Positions 49,346 through 62,665 of a stretch of DNA of 64,000 nucleotides are shown in pieces. The stretch covers positions 1,525,231 through 1,589,230 of the forward strand of contig JACDOX010000040.1 of assembly GCA_014549065.1 (NCBI GenBank), given 5' to 3'. The position numbers and the translations under genes are program-made. The notes under the pieces are model-generated. The model saw only the letters and a list, made by a program, of their open reading frames with translations, was not told where the DNA came from and did not search any database. The stretch comes from Cardinalis cardinalis. Lineage: Eukaryota > Chordata > Aves > Passeriformes > Cardinalidae. Position 1 is the first letter of the stretch. Every line of letters starts with the position of its first letter.

Positions 49346-51063
49346 CCTGTTTAACATGAGGGGCCACCCTCAGGAAAGCCAGATGTAGTTTACTGAAATT
49401 ATTATCCTAATAAAATGTGTAACAGAACAGAGAGCACCATAAAAACAGTTTTAATGGAGAACACAAAATGATCTTCTCCTTCTTGTTGGTAACACCTTTG
49501 CTCTGAGCACAGCTCCTGTAAAGGGTACTGGCATTCCCAGCTTGTTAGTTCTCTGCCAAAACAATGCCTGTGCAGCTCATACACATTTTTCTACATCAAA
49601 AATTCACTTTTCCTACTTATAAAACATGGATGTTATTTCTGGACATGTTTTTCCCTGGGGAGAACAGGTGTATTAAGATCTAATGGGGACCAATCCTCAA
49701 GTCCCCTACATGTGGAGAGAATGATGGAGATGCAGCCCTGCAGAGTGAGAGCAGTGTCCCCAGCCCTGCCTGACCACTGCCCTTTCCCCAGGTTCATNAA
49801 AACAGGTACCTTTATTTATGTGGTGCTCTTAGCCGGGTTAAAATCAAGTGGTCACTCTGAGGGTAGAAAGGGAAAAGCAGTTCTGCTTAGTGAAACGCAG
49901 TAATTAATTTTCTACATTATAATCTTTCATTACAGTGCTATATTTAAAGCCAAGACTATTTTTTTCCTTTGTTCATAGCCCCTATTTACAGAAATGTCTG
50001 TATCTCCTGAAATACTACATTTTTGCCGGGAATTATTNTGTTTCTCTTCATTTCAGAAAAGAGGTGTAAAAAAAGTGTAACACCTCTGTTCAAATGATAT
50101 CAATATAAAAAAATAAAGAGTGAGTATTCTTATTAGTTAAGTCTTCATTTCCCATTTCTTTTTACTGGGGCCATAGTATAAAGCAGTTGAAAGGGCAGTT
50201 AGCTAAATTAACAAAAGAAACATTCATTAAGGACTATTAACTACAAAGTTTAAACTCAGTTTTTGGCTTCAGGAGCCAGTAGGTTAAGTCACTAAGGCTC
50301 CTGAAAACTGAAGTCTCACATGGTTCTTGCCTTGATTTAATCTTGCTTTAGACTGGAGGGAGATGGCTTAGAGGCACAGTTGCATGCAGCCTGGCATTTT
50401 AATGTTGTAAAACCAGAAGACAAAGAACCAAAAATAGCTTTAAAAAGTACTTGTCATGGGGATTTCGTTGGCATGCATTGCATCAGCAGTCAGGAGGTTG
50501 TCAATGCTAAACACACCATTAGGGGTTGGGAGTATGAAGTCCATGTTTTGCACTGGCACACCGAGCTCTGTCCNGGTTAGAGAAAAGGGTCGTGAGTGTA
50601 GCAACTTCTTGTTAGGTCTGCACACATGCAGAGAAAGGCATGGACAAGGAAGGCAGGGCACAGAAATACTCAGAAGTGGTGGGTGCACTTCCCAGACAAG
50701 CTGGGCAGCTGCCTCTGATGTTCATGAAAACTTTCACACCCTGGGTTACACACAGCCAAATCCTATCGTGGCTGACATAATCATGGCTAGGGTGAGAATA
50801 ANGGAGGGGGAGAAAGGCTGAAATCAGGGGAGCCTAGACAGCAAGGGAATTAAAGGTTAAAAATAGACCACTGTCAATTTGTATTTGACATTTCCCACCT
50901 GCAATCCCCTGGTAGTTTAGAGCATTCAGGAGCNGGTATAAAACCTCATTTCTACCCACGGTACAATGTTGGAATTGGGTTTCATCTCTGACAAACCCAA
51001 GCCAAAAAGCCCTGGGAATGAGATTGCTGTCATCCAGGGAAGNACCCAAACACCTCCGTCAGG

Positions 51064-51107
51064 TGTCTTCATTACTTCTCTAGGTTACTAGAGGAGTAAT
51101 GAAGACA
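51064..51107. repeat. Hairpin / inverted repeat, 19-bp stem, 6-nt loop
   Basis: Left arm 51,064-51,082 is TGTCTTCATTACTTCTCTA and right arm 51,089-51,107 is TAGAGGAGTAATGAAGACA. Eighteen Watson-Crick pairs and one G-T pair flank the loop GGTTAC. Pairing stops at the arm ends, so the structure is shorter than a usual microRNA precursor. No transposon ends or target duplication are evident. Confidence 0.93.
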
Positions 51108-51292
51108 AATCCTACAACCATGGTCTGCCTGCCTTGTNGGCTAAAGCACGTTTGATTTATCAAATCTACTAGAGAAAAATGAGAGGAATAGAAAAATAGT
51201 CTGCTGGAGAAACTCATTGCTGATCACAAGTGGATCTTTGGTGAACTATTTGGCAATACGCAGGTGGGACTGAATGGCACGCAGCAGGCAAT

Positions 51293-51600
51293 TTCACAGA
51301 ATCACAAATCACAGGATCACAGAATAATGAGGTTGGAAGAGACCTGTAAGATCATTGAGTCCAACCTATGCCCTAACACCTCCACTAGACTATAGCACCA
51401 AGTGCCACGTCCAGTCNTTTTTTTTAACACATCCAGAGATGGTGATTATACCACCTCCCTGGGAAGAGCATCCCAGTACTTTATTATTGTTTCGGTGAAA
51501 AATGTTTTCTTAATATCCAACCTAAACCTTCCCTGACGTAGCTTGAGACTGTGTCCTCTTGTTCTGTCAGTAAATTTCTCCCAGAAGGAGGTGTTTTGGG
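51293..51600 (-). mobile_element. CR1 LINE 3' end, minus strand
   Basis: The plus strand begins CACAGAATCACAAATCACAG, then GAGGTTGGAAGAGACCTGTA, AGATCATTGAGTCCAACC, the reverse complement of a CR1 terminus with its short tandem tail. It continues through CACCTCCCTGGGAAGAGCAT and CTTGTTCTGTCAGTAAATTT to about 51,600. This is a strongly 5'-truncated copy of about 310 bp, better preserved than the other tails in the window. Confidence 0.95.
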
Positions 51601-54600
51601 AGCAGACAGTAAAGGATGACAAAGAGAAAGCAATCAGAAGGTATTGGCTGGTTTGCCAGTTCAGGACCCCAAGCCTGGGATTCCTCCTGAGCATGTTTGT
51701 CTGTTAAGGTACGACTGTGGCTCCCTCACTTAAAAACAATAGTTCTGTCTATTGGCATCAGCATAATGATTCTGTGGAAATGAAAACACATGAAGCATTT
51801 CCCAAATGGTCATGCATATGGTTATGCTTGACTTCAAAGCTGAGTGCATTTCTCTGACCTGTCTCCCTGCACTCTGCGTTTTCTCAAGGGAAGAAATTCT
51901 CGGATTCTTTTGCACCTTTCTTTATGTTTCTAGTGTTAACTCTACTTTCTTTAGCAACACATTCTTCTTNCTATAAGAAGTCTGAAAGCAAACTCCCATG
52001 TGAAGAATGGTGTCAATATTTCCCTCCACAACCTCCTTGTCTTTAAACAGTAAAATTGTTGACACATGGCTCAGAATATGAATATTTGATCAAAATGAAG
52101 CTTCAGTGATTCCAGAAATTTCATGTCCCAAAGCATCTTTTTGGCAGATGGCCAGTAATCATCTACATTTTTTTCCATTTGGATCCACCTTGTTTCAGGT
52201 TTAATGCCCTTAGAATAGAACAACCATTATGGAAATTAGTTAGCAGCTGCTGTACATCAATGTTTAGAAAATTAATATTACCCACATTACACAGCACAGA
52301 AGCTGAATTTTAATGAAGCATGGAAACTATAAGTAAATTGGCCTTTCACCTCATCAGAGAAATAGTCAAACACTACTTTTTCTGAGAAAACTTATAATTT
52401 TTGCCAGAATTCTCTGGACATGATAAAAGAAATACAGTATTTTCATTATAACAAAAGGAATTAAATGTTTCAGCAGATTAGAGATGACAATAGAATCTAA
52501 ACTATNGCATCTTCTTACTGCTAAGCTTTAGAAATATTTTCTCTTAGTCATATGACAGTGGAAATTACAATGCTTTTTNAAAACAGCTCCAACACATGAA
52601 GAGAAATGATTAGATATATGCTGGGAGGAAAAGTGATCTAAGCAGTCAGTTGAGGTTTGAGGTTTTCTCTGGCTTAGGAGCTATTACCAGCCCATACCAA
52701 GAAGGCAGCAGCATCAGTCCCTCACTGACTTTTTGTTTGCTGGCTTCTTTGTTTTCCAGCTTTTCATCACCATTTTCTTCTCCTTTTTATTGAACTCTCA
52801 AGAATGTTCAATTCTGACCTCTGTAATTTAAAGCATGTATCTTCTTTTATATTCTAAGACAGTTATAACTAGATCACAGGAAAAACAGAAGGGGTGAATT
52901 TATTATACTCAAGCAATGTATCATTGACATTTTAATTTCAGCTAGAAGCATTTAGTTAATGCATTTTTCTCTTCTTTAAAAAAATACAAAAAATTACTTA
53001 GAAAAACTTGCAGGGCGCCTTTTTGCAAAGACTTTCTAAAATAATTTTATAGCCTTTTTAAAACACCATCCTAGCATGTGTTTCTGTGTATGTACTTGTG
53101 TAGTGTTGTGCATTTTGTAAACATGCATCAAGACTGCCAGTATAAATTTACCTTGAGGGTACATATATTCTATAAATGGCAGCAAGTACAAGAAAGTCTT
53201 TTGATGAAAAATTATGCAGTTTCTAGCAGAACTATTTACTGGAGTACAAAGTTAGAGGAACAGGTCTGAATGCTATAGTAGCCAAATTTAGGTTTTACTC
53301 ACATTTAGTTGGCAATAAAAAAGGCCTGAAACTCTCAAAAGTTAATAAATGTGAAATAAAAAAAGGCATAAGGAAGACATTACAAGGCTCAAATAACTGT
53401 ACTGTAAGCTGAGTCACCTGGCTGCAGCAGGAATTCTTGGTGTGTAGGGNTTCAAATTAATGGAACTTTGGATGAATAAGAAAGTCTGCTTATCATTTCC
53501 CTCAGACACAATGCTGATTAGAAGACTGCAGCAGAACCATGAAGTGCTATAAAATTACTTAAAGGTCATCGCATGTTGTAATAAACTGTAACCTAATTTA
53601 TTTTTTCTTTAATGCTGACATGAATCTGCTAAAACTAAAAAAGCAGGTAACTTTCTCAATTAATGTCAAAATGTTCCATTTTATTTTATAGGTTGTTTTA
53701 CCCATTCTATGTTGAAATGATGCTTTACTATGGTATCATTTTATGAGCCCAAAGAGACATTTTGACATTTAGCATAATCTTCCAGAAAATCAGTAGAGAA
53801 ATGGTTACAAAAGGTGTACTGAAACAAAATGTAGGAAAGATTACATTATAAATAGGAGTGGTGAATAAAGTGTTTTTTCCCCACTTCAGATGTGGGGGCT
53901 CTATTTCTATCGCTTTCTCTATACTCTTCAGCACTGTCTTTGAAATAAAAGGCAAACAACTTGCAAGAGACCTTTGAAAAGCAATAAAAATCCTTCTTCA
54001 GACTTCATTTTTGTCTCATTATTTTANCTGTAACCATTTCATGACAGTCTAGTGCAGAGGTATTATGGATTTCAACTGCAATTTATGGGCAGTCTCTGCT
54101 CCTTGCTGGAGCACTGTGGGTGAAGAGATGAGACATAAAGGGTTGAATAGTCTCATTTAAAGAGCCTCTTTCTCGTGGCCCTCTCTGTGACTGGGCACTC
54201 AAGCACCCCAATTCATGCCACCACAATGCAAGGGCGGGAGGATGCTGGCAGCCNCTCTGCCTCCACTGCCATTTGTCCCCTGCCTCTCTGCTGCTTCCCC
54301 ACCCAGCTGTAATTCATTGCCGTGGCTCACGGGCAGAGATGCAGAGCAGAGGTGACTAACATACTCTGCTTTGGCTCTTTCAAGGACATGGCCACACGAT
54401 GCTCCCCCACTGGCCCCTTCCCTGGCTCCCAGCCACAACTGCCAGCANGCTGGCCACATGCCCTGCACGTCTCTGGAGCCAAGGGGTGTTTAAAAATACC
54501 CCATAAGGTTCATTGAAGCCTGGTGCTTTAGGGATTGGCAGAGAATCAGTCCTTCCTAATTAAAAGTTTTAATTTATTTTTGAGCCACCCCTTAGTTCCC

Positions 54601-57600
54601 CAGAACAATCCTGGNTTACTCTATGTGTCTTCAGAAGGGCATTTCTCATTTTCCTGGGCCCACTAGAGACCTAAGAGCTGTAAGTGATGCTGGGAAGATG
54701 CTTTCTTCTGGTGGTGGAGGTTGGAGGAGTGGAAGGCAGTGTTAGNGGTCTGGAAAGCTCCCCAGGTGTCAGGGTTAAGTCCAGATGGGTCTCACTGTCT
54801 TTGGATCTTCATCTCTCTTCACTGGCAAGGAAGTGGGAGGTTGTACTTCCCTAAGTATTAATCACTAAATGCTGACATCATGTCAGGGATTTCTCTGTTT
54901 TAACAGCAGCTGTTTCCAGGGACTCAGTGGCAGCTCATAGCTGCCNAAGACCCAACAGTGGCTCCTGTCTGCCTATGGACATCAAATGTATTAAAACGCA
55001 GGATGTGTGTGTGGAGCCAGCAGCCCAGAAGGGTGAGGGGACAGGTGTGAGGAAAGGCCATTGCTGGTTCTGCCNGGGGGACCATGAACGTCTGCTTAGT
55101 GCCAGAGGTGCCCTGTGCCATGTCTGGGACTGGGAAGAGCTGGGGAAAGCAAGCCATGGAGGGCTGGACATTCAGGGGGACACTGTGAACACAAAATTCA
55201 ATCCCTACACAGCTGACATGTTGTCTGGGATCCACAAATAAACTGTTTTGGGCAGTGTTAGGAAAGGGACCAAGACCTACAGTGTGCGTAGTGACTGGCC
55301 GAGGATAACCACTCAGGAAGTCCACTATCAGGGAGAAGATGTGGAGCTCACACCCAGAACAATGCCACTCTTTTCTTGCTCTAGGAAGTGGAGATAGTAC
55401 CATCCCACTTCTGCACTCACTTCAGAGCTCTGGACGTCAAGTCAGTTGGACAGGGAAAACATCTCCACCAATCTCAGCACCACANGAAGGGTGTTTGACT
55501 GCTGGGGGTTTGGAGAGGGATGTGGTGGATCACCATCATCTCCCCCTGCCAGGTACATGTTATTCAGGGTTTGGCATGATGAGAGAACCCTGCACGCTTG
55601 TCAAACTGCCAGCAGCAATTTTCTATGGGAATTTAAACAGTGCCAAGTCATACAGAGGACAGTGAAACAATCATTTTGGGTAAATAAACTTTCTGCTGAG
55701 TAAATTACCTTTGGTTTTCCTGGTAACCTCAGGTATTTTCTGCTCTGGTGGTGCTTACTGGAAAGGCATGAAAATACACTGATGGAACAAAAGGAGGGGA
55801 AAAAGAAATAGAGAAAAGAGGAAAAAAAGGAAGGCGTGGGTGTTGCACAGTTAAAGGCAAATGTTAGAAGAGAGGGCATATAATTGAGGTATAAGGCTGG
55901 AATCCCCATTGATCCAATGAGCCTCACAAGCTGCTTTCTCACCATGTGTTAAATCACCCGATCCTTTCCCCAGCACACCCTGTAATGCACAGCCAGCCAG
56001 TTTTCATCCTAAATGATATGCTTGCAAAACATCCAGTAGGCCTCATTAGCAGGGAGCTGTGAGCATGTGCAGACGTGTTGCATTGAGCTGGTATTTCACA
56101 GGCGTATTTTTAATGTCCTTGCTATGACTGCAGCTGCAATTTCGAAGGATGATACAACCCCAAGTGACTGCAACTTTCTGTCTGCCCCAAGGGAGAGGAC
56201 AGCAGTCCCAGATCGGACAGGGCATGGGGGATTTCTGCTCTTCTCTGTTAATAAAAGGGCAGTGTCTGAAGTGCCACTTTTGTAAAGAACACCATGTTCA
56301 GTTTTCCTCCAGCCCTGATGCTGAACTGATCAATACTAAATCTAAATTACAACGATGGCCCCTGTGAAGCTTGCAAATGTTATGTCAACATGTCTTAATA
56401 GCTTTGGCTTCCTGAGCAACCTTATTAGCTGCAACCTTCTCTGCTTCTGCTATTCTCTTAACTACTTCCAGCTATGGAGCCCCATCTCTAACAATGCTGA
56501 CAATTTCTTCCATCCTTCTTTCTCTCTTCCGCCGTGGTGGCTTCCGTCCTGTTGGTTCCTGTCATGTGAGAGCTCTCCGACAAGGACATGCAAGAAAAAG
56601 AGAAGAAGAGGGAAGAAACAAAATTAATTCCCCTGCCTATTCTCCCCCTCCCTGCAACTGATGAACCAAAGAAGGAAATAATTGCTACTTTCTTTTAATA
56701 ACACCACGTTTACAGAAATTTCCATAAAGATGATTCAGAAAGGAATGCATGGATTTCTTCTCTGTGGGGTGTCAAAAACGGTTTGCATTGTTCTGTAATG
56801 TAATGTTATTAGTGCTCCATCTAATTTATATTTGCATTTCCCTGTCTCCAGGGCAAATTTTTACAACTCACTGGCAAAGTACTAAATGAAGAAGTGCTGC
56901 AGTGCTTAAGAACATTTCCTAGCAAGCTTTCAAGCCATTCATTAATTGCCCAGGGGCCAAACCTGAAAGGTGTTGAAGGACTCCAAAGAAACCCTGAGTA
57001 TTCTCCACCCTCATGTGGAGCACAGAGCACGCAGCACTGCAGAAGTGTTTGATCATTATGGCTGTAACATGGAAAGTGGAAATGAACAGACTCTGTGTCT
57101 GTAGCCTGAATTTGCTGTAAATGGGAAGGATTGCCTCCCCACTTACCACTGGAAAGGAAGTTGAAAGTGGAACAGAGGCAGGTGAAAGATGAGTGACAGG
57201 TGGAAAATCACCATTTTTCTGAGGTGTCTCACTGCCAGGGCATGTGTCACATCCACATGTATGGCTATAGTCACATGTATGACTATATGGGATAATTTAG
57301 GCAAACAAGCTTTCATTAATTGAATACTTACAAACTCTAGACTGTACAAATACTATTGTAGCAGAATTTCTCCTGCCAGTTACTGTGTAGGCACAGGGTC
57401 TCTATCCCAATGGAACAATACAGGGAAGATAAGAAATAGTAGCAATGTTATTAATGAATTATTCTGAAGTAGCTGTTAACGCTTCTTCGTGTGCACTGGG
57501 AAACAGGTGCCAAGAGATGTAAATGACTGGCTCGAAAGTCAGATGGGAAGTGAGTGGCAGTGGAGAGGAGGACATGAATCCCATGAATCTCAGTCACATT

Positions 57601-60600
57601 CTTTACGCTCAAACAATTTTCTCCTTTTAAGATATCATCTATATAAAAACTATAAATACCTGTACATAAAAAAAACCCTACATAAATTAAACACCACCAA
57701 GTGGATTCTTAATTCTGACACTAAGTGTGTGGCATTTCAAGAATTTGCCCAGCAGCTCAGGTCAAGCTAATTTGGGTTTAACAACAAAAGCTGCAGACAC
57801 GCCTGAATAGTCACCAAGGGACAATGGTTACTTTCTTCTTCCAGGAAAGAGCTCAGGCTTCACAGCCTGTGGAAGAAAAAAATGTACTAAAAATCACCAG
57901 GGTTGGGAGAGAAAGAAACATAATGTGAGGTTTCTGCTGTAAATACCTGATCAAAAGGCAAGAAAAGAAGAAAGCAGCAGCTCCCTAACCTTTCCGGGCA
58001 GCAGAAAATTGTGATGATTTCTGTGCCTGTGATGCCAAGGTGGCTGCTTTGCTTTCTAACAAGAGAGTATTATAGTCCAATTAAAACAGGATAAGCTCAT
58101 TCCTCCTCTTCTTTAATGACAATAACTCAAGACTGCAGTTTATGGCAAACTCCATTCACATACTGGGGAAGCTGCACCTGCTTAAACATCAGGTCTTAAT
58201 TTAGATAAAAGGCTTTATGGATGCACCTCAGATTTTGTTTCATTAAGATGACTCTACATGCTTCACTGGGTGCTAACCTTTCAGATATATTTGCAAAGCA
58301 GAAAAATGTAATATTTCAAGACTTAACCGTGTGCCTTACTTAGCAACTCAAGCTTTATGTTCCAGTATTTTAAGAAAACCCTTAATTAATTCAAGGTAAG
58401 GAACCAGAATCACGTATTTTTTTTCTTAATAGGAATTCAAAGAATCCATCCACCTGTTCAAAATAGAAGATGAGCCAAAATTTCATAATGGAGTAATAAT
58501 TATGTCTGTCAAAGAAACAACTTTTCCTCCACTACCGCCTTTATTTGGCCCATCCTTCCTGTTCTGAAGACATAATCTGTAGAACAAGTCTTCAGCAAAT
58601 CCAGCAGGTATAATTTGCAAAAATCACACCAAGTTAAAAAAAGAAACCAATTTCCACTTCAGCAGCTTGAAGTTTAGGTCAGAGGTGAAGCAATGCACAC
58701 ACTTATGTTTTTAAAGAATACTGAGCTCCAAGACATAGTGAAAGTTGTATTTTAAAATTGAGATAAACAGTGGCCAAAGGAATGTCCCATTATGTAACTG
58801 TTTGGACTCAAAAAATAATGAGATTGGCTTTTACAATAGAAAAGAACATCCATCTCAGGNCTGGCCTCTCCCTTTGTTCGCTCCTCCATTGATCCACCTC
58901 TCTCTGTTTCTCTGGCTTTGGAAGTCAGCAGGCAATTTTCTCTTTGGCAGGTGGGTTTCTGCAGGCTGGTGACAAGCATCTTACCACTCACTAGAGTGAG
59001 ATTCTCCATAAGGAAGAAAAATCTTATACAGCATCCTCATAAATGATGTTTCTATATACTGGGATCCTAAGGGCAATGATATTGGTTGGAGACTATATAA
59101 AGTCTATAACATTTAGGACCAAGTCCCTGAGATAATAATTTAATAGCTGGGCCTGTTTTCAAGAGGAAGACTAGAGACTCACAGTAAAACATGGGAACTG
59201 ACCTACAGCTCAACATTTACATCTTCTACAACCTGGGTACCCGCAGGCTTTGATTATGACTTTCAGTAGACCCGAAACCTGGCTCTGCAGGAAGGGTGCC
59301 TAAATAAATCCCTGAAGATCATGCACATGGCAAGACAAAGGACCATGTGTCCTTTTTTTGCTTCATCTCCCTGACTGTATATATGTGTCCCCATGTTCGT
59401 TGAGGACTTTCTTTCCTTGAATATTTGCTCCAGGTATAGTCCTGCAGTTCTGTCCCAGAGAAGACCCTCACCACGGTCTATGGATTTTGCTAATCTGATC
59501 AAACAGACATCACACAAAGAATTTTTTCTGGCTGAGTCATGTGTAGAGGTTTCCATGCCTTTTCTCTGCCTTAGTGCAGTATCTGCTGGCTTAGTTTGGA
59601 CCAGATTAGTGGCACCTGGAGCTAGTGCTGCACTCAGAAAAATCCACTGATGTAATGCCTTCAGCTGCATAGGAACAAGGAACTGGCGTCTGGCAGTAAC
59701 ACCCAATGCCCCCACAGCCGCTGCTTCAGTGGCTGACCAGGGCCATGGACATCNGGGACACAGTAGATGGGTCAGAGCTGTGTTTGTTATGGGCATTCTG
59801 CCTTAAAACTGCCCGAATTTTCACACAGGTTAGAAAGGGTGAGCAAACATTTGCAAATGAATCCCCTAGTCTAGACAAAGGCAGTGAATGCGTGTTTAAG
59901 TTGGATTTGGAGGATTTGGCAACCAGCCAGGCCACTTCTTCCCTATTTGTAGCAAAGTGTTAAAAACAGGATAAGGTCCAGAAGGCTCAGATCTGCCCTT
60001 CAAAAAAATCCATATAATTGAGGAGTTTCTCTCACTGACACGTTTCTATTTCTGTTGTCAAAAGGAAAGAAAAACTAATAATGTTGGGGTTTAATAACAG
60101 AATATCCCTGACATACAGAAGGTCTTTAGATTTTGATTGGGAGATTACAAGGTAGGCTGCTGTTACCTGTGTGTAGTAAATGGTGCACAGTGAAATCATA
60201 ACTGAAGGGCTGAGGTGCAGGTCAGACATGCCACAAACAAAAAAATAAAAGTGAGAGAGAGCTATAATATCTTTCATTTCTCTTTCACCCTGCAGGGTTT
60301 TAGGAACAGTAATAAGTAAATAGGTTTACAGCTGTCCACACATGAGGGGTTTTTTGATCACCAATATGGCTATATTTTTCAGGCATGATAAGTTTAGGAC
60401 TAGGGTTTTTTAATAATCTGAACTGGTCCAAATTTCAGCCTTAGTATCGCAACAGAAGTTCTTGATTACTGTCTAAAACACCAACAAGAATGAAAGTGGT
60501 AAAATGCCCATTATAGGACCTGATTTGCTGCTTTGCATCCTTATTATTGGTGGCAATCAAAAACAGACAAACAAAAAATACTCATCTTAAAATGGAAGCT

Positions 60601-61746
60601 CAGTGCTATAAATAACAATTCTCTGTGAGATTTTTGAAAGATATGCATTCAGTTTACTGAAAAAACCCCCATATTTTTCTTTCTGTCACCAGAATAGAGA
60701 CAATATAACTACACATGAACACACTGCATTCTGANTCAAACACTTCCCTGGAGAATTTTCAGTTAAGTTTTTATTTTACAATTTTTATAGTCAGCGATGA
60801 TACTTAAAGAACAGAAATAACAGTTTAACTTGAAGTTACAAGGCTAAATCTCCACTCTTGATCAAAAAATCTTGAATTGACTTTAAAAATGAGTGAATTC
60901 ATGTGGCATTTATGGTGCAGGAATATGTAGGGAGTGTTTGGATATCATTTTCATAAGGACACTTCTTATAGTAACTGAAGCTGCTATAAATTGAATTATG
61001 GAACGTGAAAGTCCTTAAGGTTTATGGTAGAGTTTATGACTGCTGAAATGAAGACAAAGAACTTGAGATAGCTGGTGTGTCAGCAGCACAGAGGCTAAGT
61101 ATGATTCATTTTGTTGTAAAATTAAAATACAGTATTTTCTGCAAATATTTGAGTTCCATTGTAGGTGAGTAAATACTGGTTTTCTATTAATTCATACTGA
61201 AAAAGATGCCTCTTTGTCCCTTTGACATTGAATAGACTATATTGCACTATAAAGTTTTAGTGCTGTTATTCCTTTTACCACTAATACTTTTACAGTTTCA
61301 CAGCTATTACACTGCCATGCTCCTTGGACTTGAAAATATGTTCTGTGCACTGATCCCACAGAATCTATTTATGCATTTCACTCTCCTGAGTTTGTTCATT
61401 AGAGCAGTAATTACTTGCAGGAGCAGAGCTTGCCTTTTCAGGTCCTAAAACATGCTACTCTACTCTAATTAGGTTCTTTGAAGCCACCACATTCTGTAAA
61501 TAATTCAAACATATCTGATTCATGCAAACACATCCAAATGACCTGTAAATATAATTTCATATGCAACAGTTATTGGATACCAATTCCGCGATTTCTGCAG
61601 CTTCTGAAATATTGGAGATGCAACAGGGGCTGCTGCTGTACTGGGATCTTTCGGGGTCAAGAAGTGCCCTGGTGTCCCAGGCTCCTCCATGCCAGCACCN
61701 GGTGGGGTCCAGCTTTAGCTTCAGCAGGGAGACAACAACTTGATAT
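51601..61746. other. Non-coding DNA, no gene seen
   Basis: Ten kilobases of mostly AT-rich unique sequence. Slightly GC-richer patches at 54,180-54,500 and 54,920-55,560 hold overlapping open frames up to 159 codons. A minus-strand frame of 177 codons occupies 59,263-59,796. None has a domain I recognise. Near 57,255-57,290 CACATGTATGRCTATA occurs twice in tandem. Confidence 0.5.
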
Positions 61747-62665
61747 TCACAGAATCACACCATCACACAATAAGCTGAGTTGGAAGTAATCCACAAGGAC
61801 AATCNAGTCCAGCTCCTGGCCCTGCACAGGACCATCCCCAGGACTCACACCATGTGCCTGAAAGCGTTGTCCAAACACGTCTTGAGCTCTGTCAGGCTTG
61901 GTGCTGGGACCATTTCCATGGGAAGACAATTCCAGTGCCCTTCTGGGAGAAGAACCTTATTCTAATACTCAACCTAAACCTACTCTCACACAACTTCAGA
62001 CCATTCCCTCAGGTCCTGCCTCTGACCACTACTGAGAAGAGATCAGTGCCTGCACCTCCACTTCNCCTCATGAGGAAGCTGCAGGCTGCCATGAGGTCTT
62101 CCCTCACTCTCCCCTAGAGGCTGAACTGGCCAAGTGACCTCAGCTGCTCCTCATATGACTCCCCATCAAGGTTCTTCACCATCCTGGTGGCNCTCCTTTG
62201 GATGCTTTCTAACAGTTTTATGTCTGTTTTATATTGTGGCACCCAAAACTGCCCCCAGCACTCGAGGGGAGTCCACCCCAGTGCACAGCAGAGGGGACAA
62301 TCCCCTCCCTAGCCCTGCTGGTGATGCTGTGCCTGATGCCCCCCAGGACATGGTTGGCCTTCCTGGCTCCCAGGGCACTGCTGGCTCATGTTCNGCTTGC
62401 CAGGTCCCTTTCCATGGCATTGCTCTCCAGCCTCTCATTCTGCATGTGCCACACCAACAGGGTTGCCCCATCCCAGGCGCAGAATTTGGCATTTTCCCTA
62501 GTTGAACTTCCTATGGTTGGTGATTGCCCATCTTTTTAATTTGCTGAGGTCTGTCTGCTGGGCTTCTTGGACTTCAAGAGGGTCAACAGCTCCTCCCAAT
62601 TTTGTATNATCTGCAAACTTGCTTAGNATCCCTTGCAGTCCNGTGTCCTAGTCATTTATTAGCAC
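61747..62665 (-). mobile_element. CR1 LINE 3' UTR, minus strand, about 0.9 kb
   Basis: Starts with TTCACAGAATCACACCATCA and a diverged GAGTTGGAAGTAATCC...AGTCCAGCTCCTGGCCCTGC, the reverse complement of a CR1 end. It continues through ACTCAACCTAAACCTACTCT, TGACCTCAGCTGCTCCTCAT, ACCATCCTGGTGG, CCCCAGGACATGGTTGGCCT and ATCTGCAAACTTGCTTAG, in CR1 3' order. It fades at about 62,650-62,665. Longer than the other tails, with mostly untranslated or terminal ORF2-derived sequence. Overlapping open frames inside it are spurious. Confidence 0.88.

Larger units (their letters stand above)
44440..51063. other. Non-coding DNA, no gene seen
   Basis: Includes a GC-richer patch at 45,990-46,480 where several overlapping frames stay open on both strands (up to 174 codons) without recognisable domains, plus a short ACAG tetramer run at about 46,178-46,195. 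A T/G-rich low-complexity stretch lies at 48,838-48,900, and an A-rich purine-biased stretch at 49,085-49,345. Arm B of the 42-bp inverted pair is at 45,202-45,243. Confidence 0.5.

Noticed and set aside
54924..55403. Minus-strand 159-codon frame
   Set aside because: It contains several ambiguous codons and overlaps plus-strand frames of similar quality. No homology is recognisable.
59263..59796. Minus-strand 177-codon frame
   Set aside because: No recognisable domain, splice context or family resemblance, and it is overlapped by plus-strand frames of 85 codons.
62134..62539. Overlapping plus- and minus-strand frames of 87-123 codons
   Set aside because: They are shadows of the minus-strand CR1 3' UTR.
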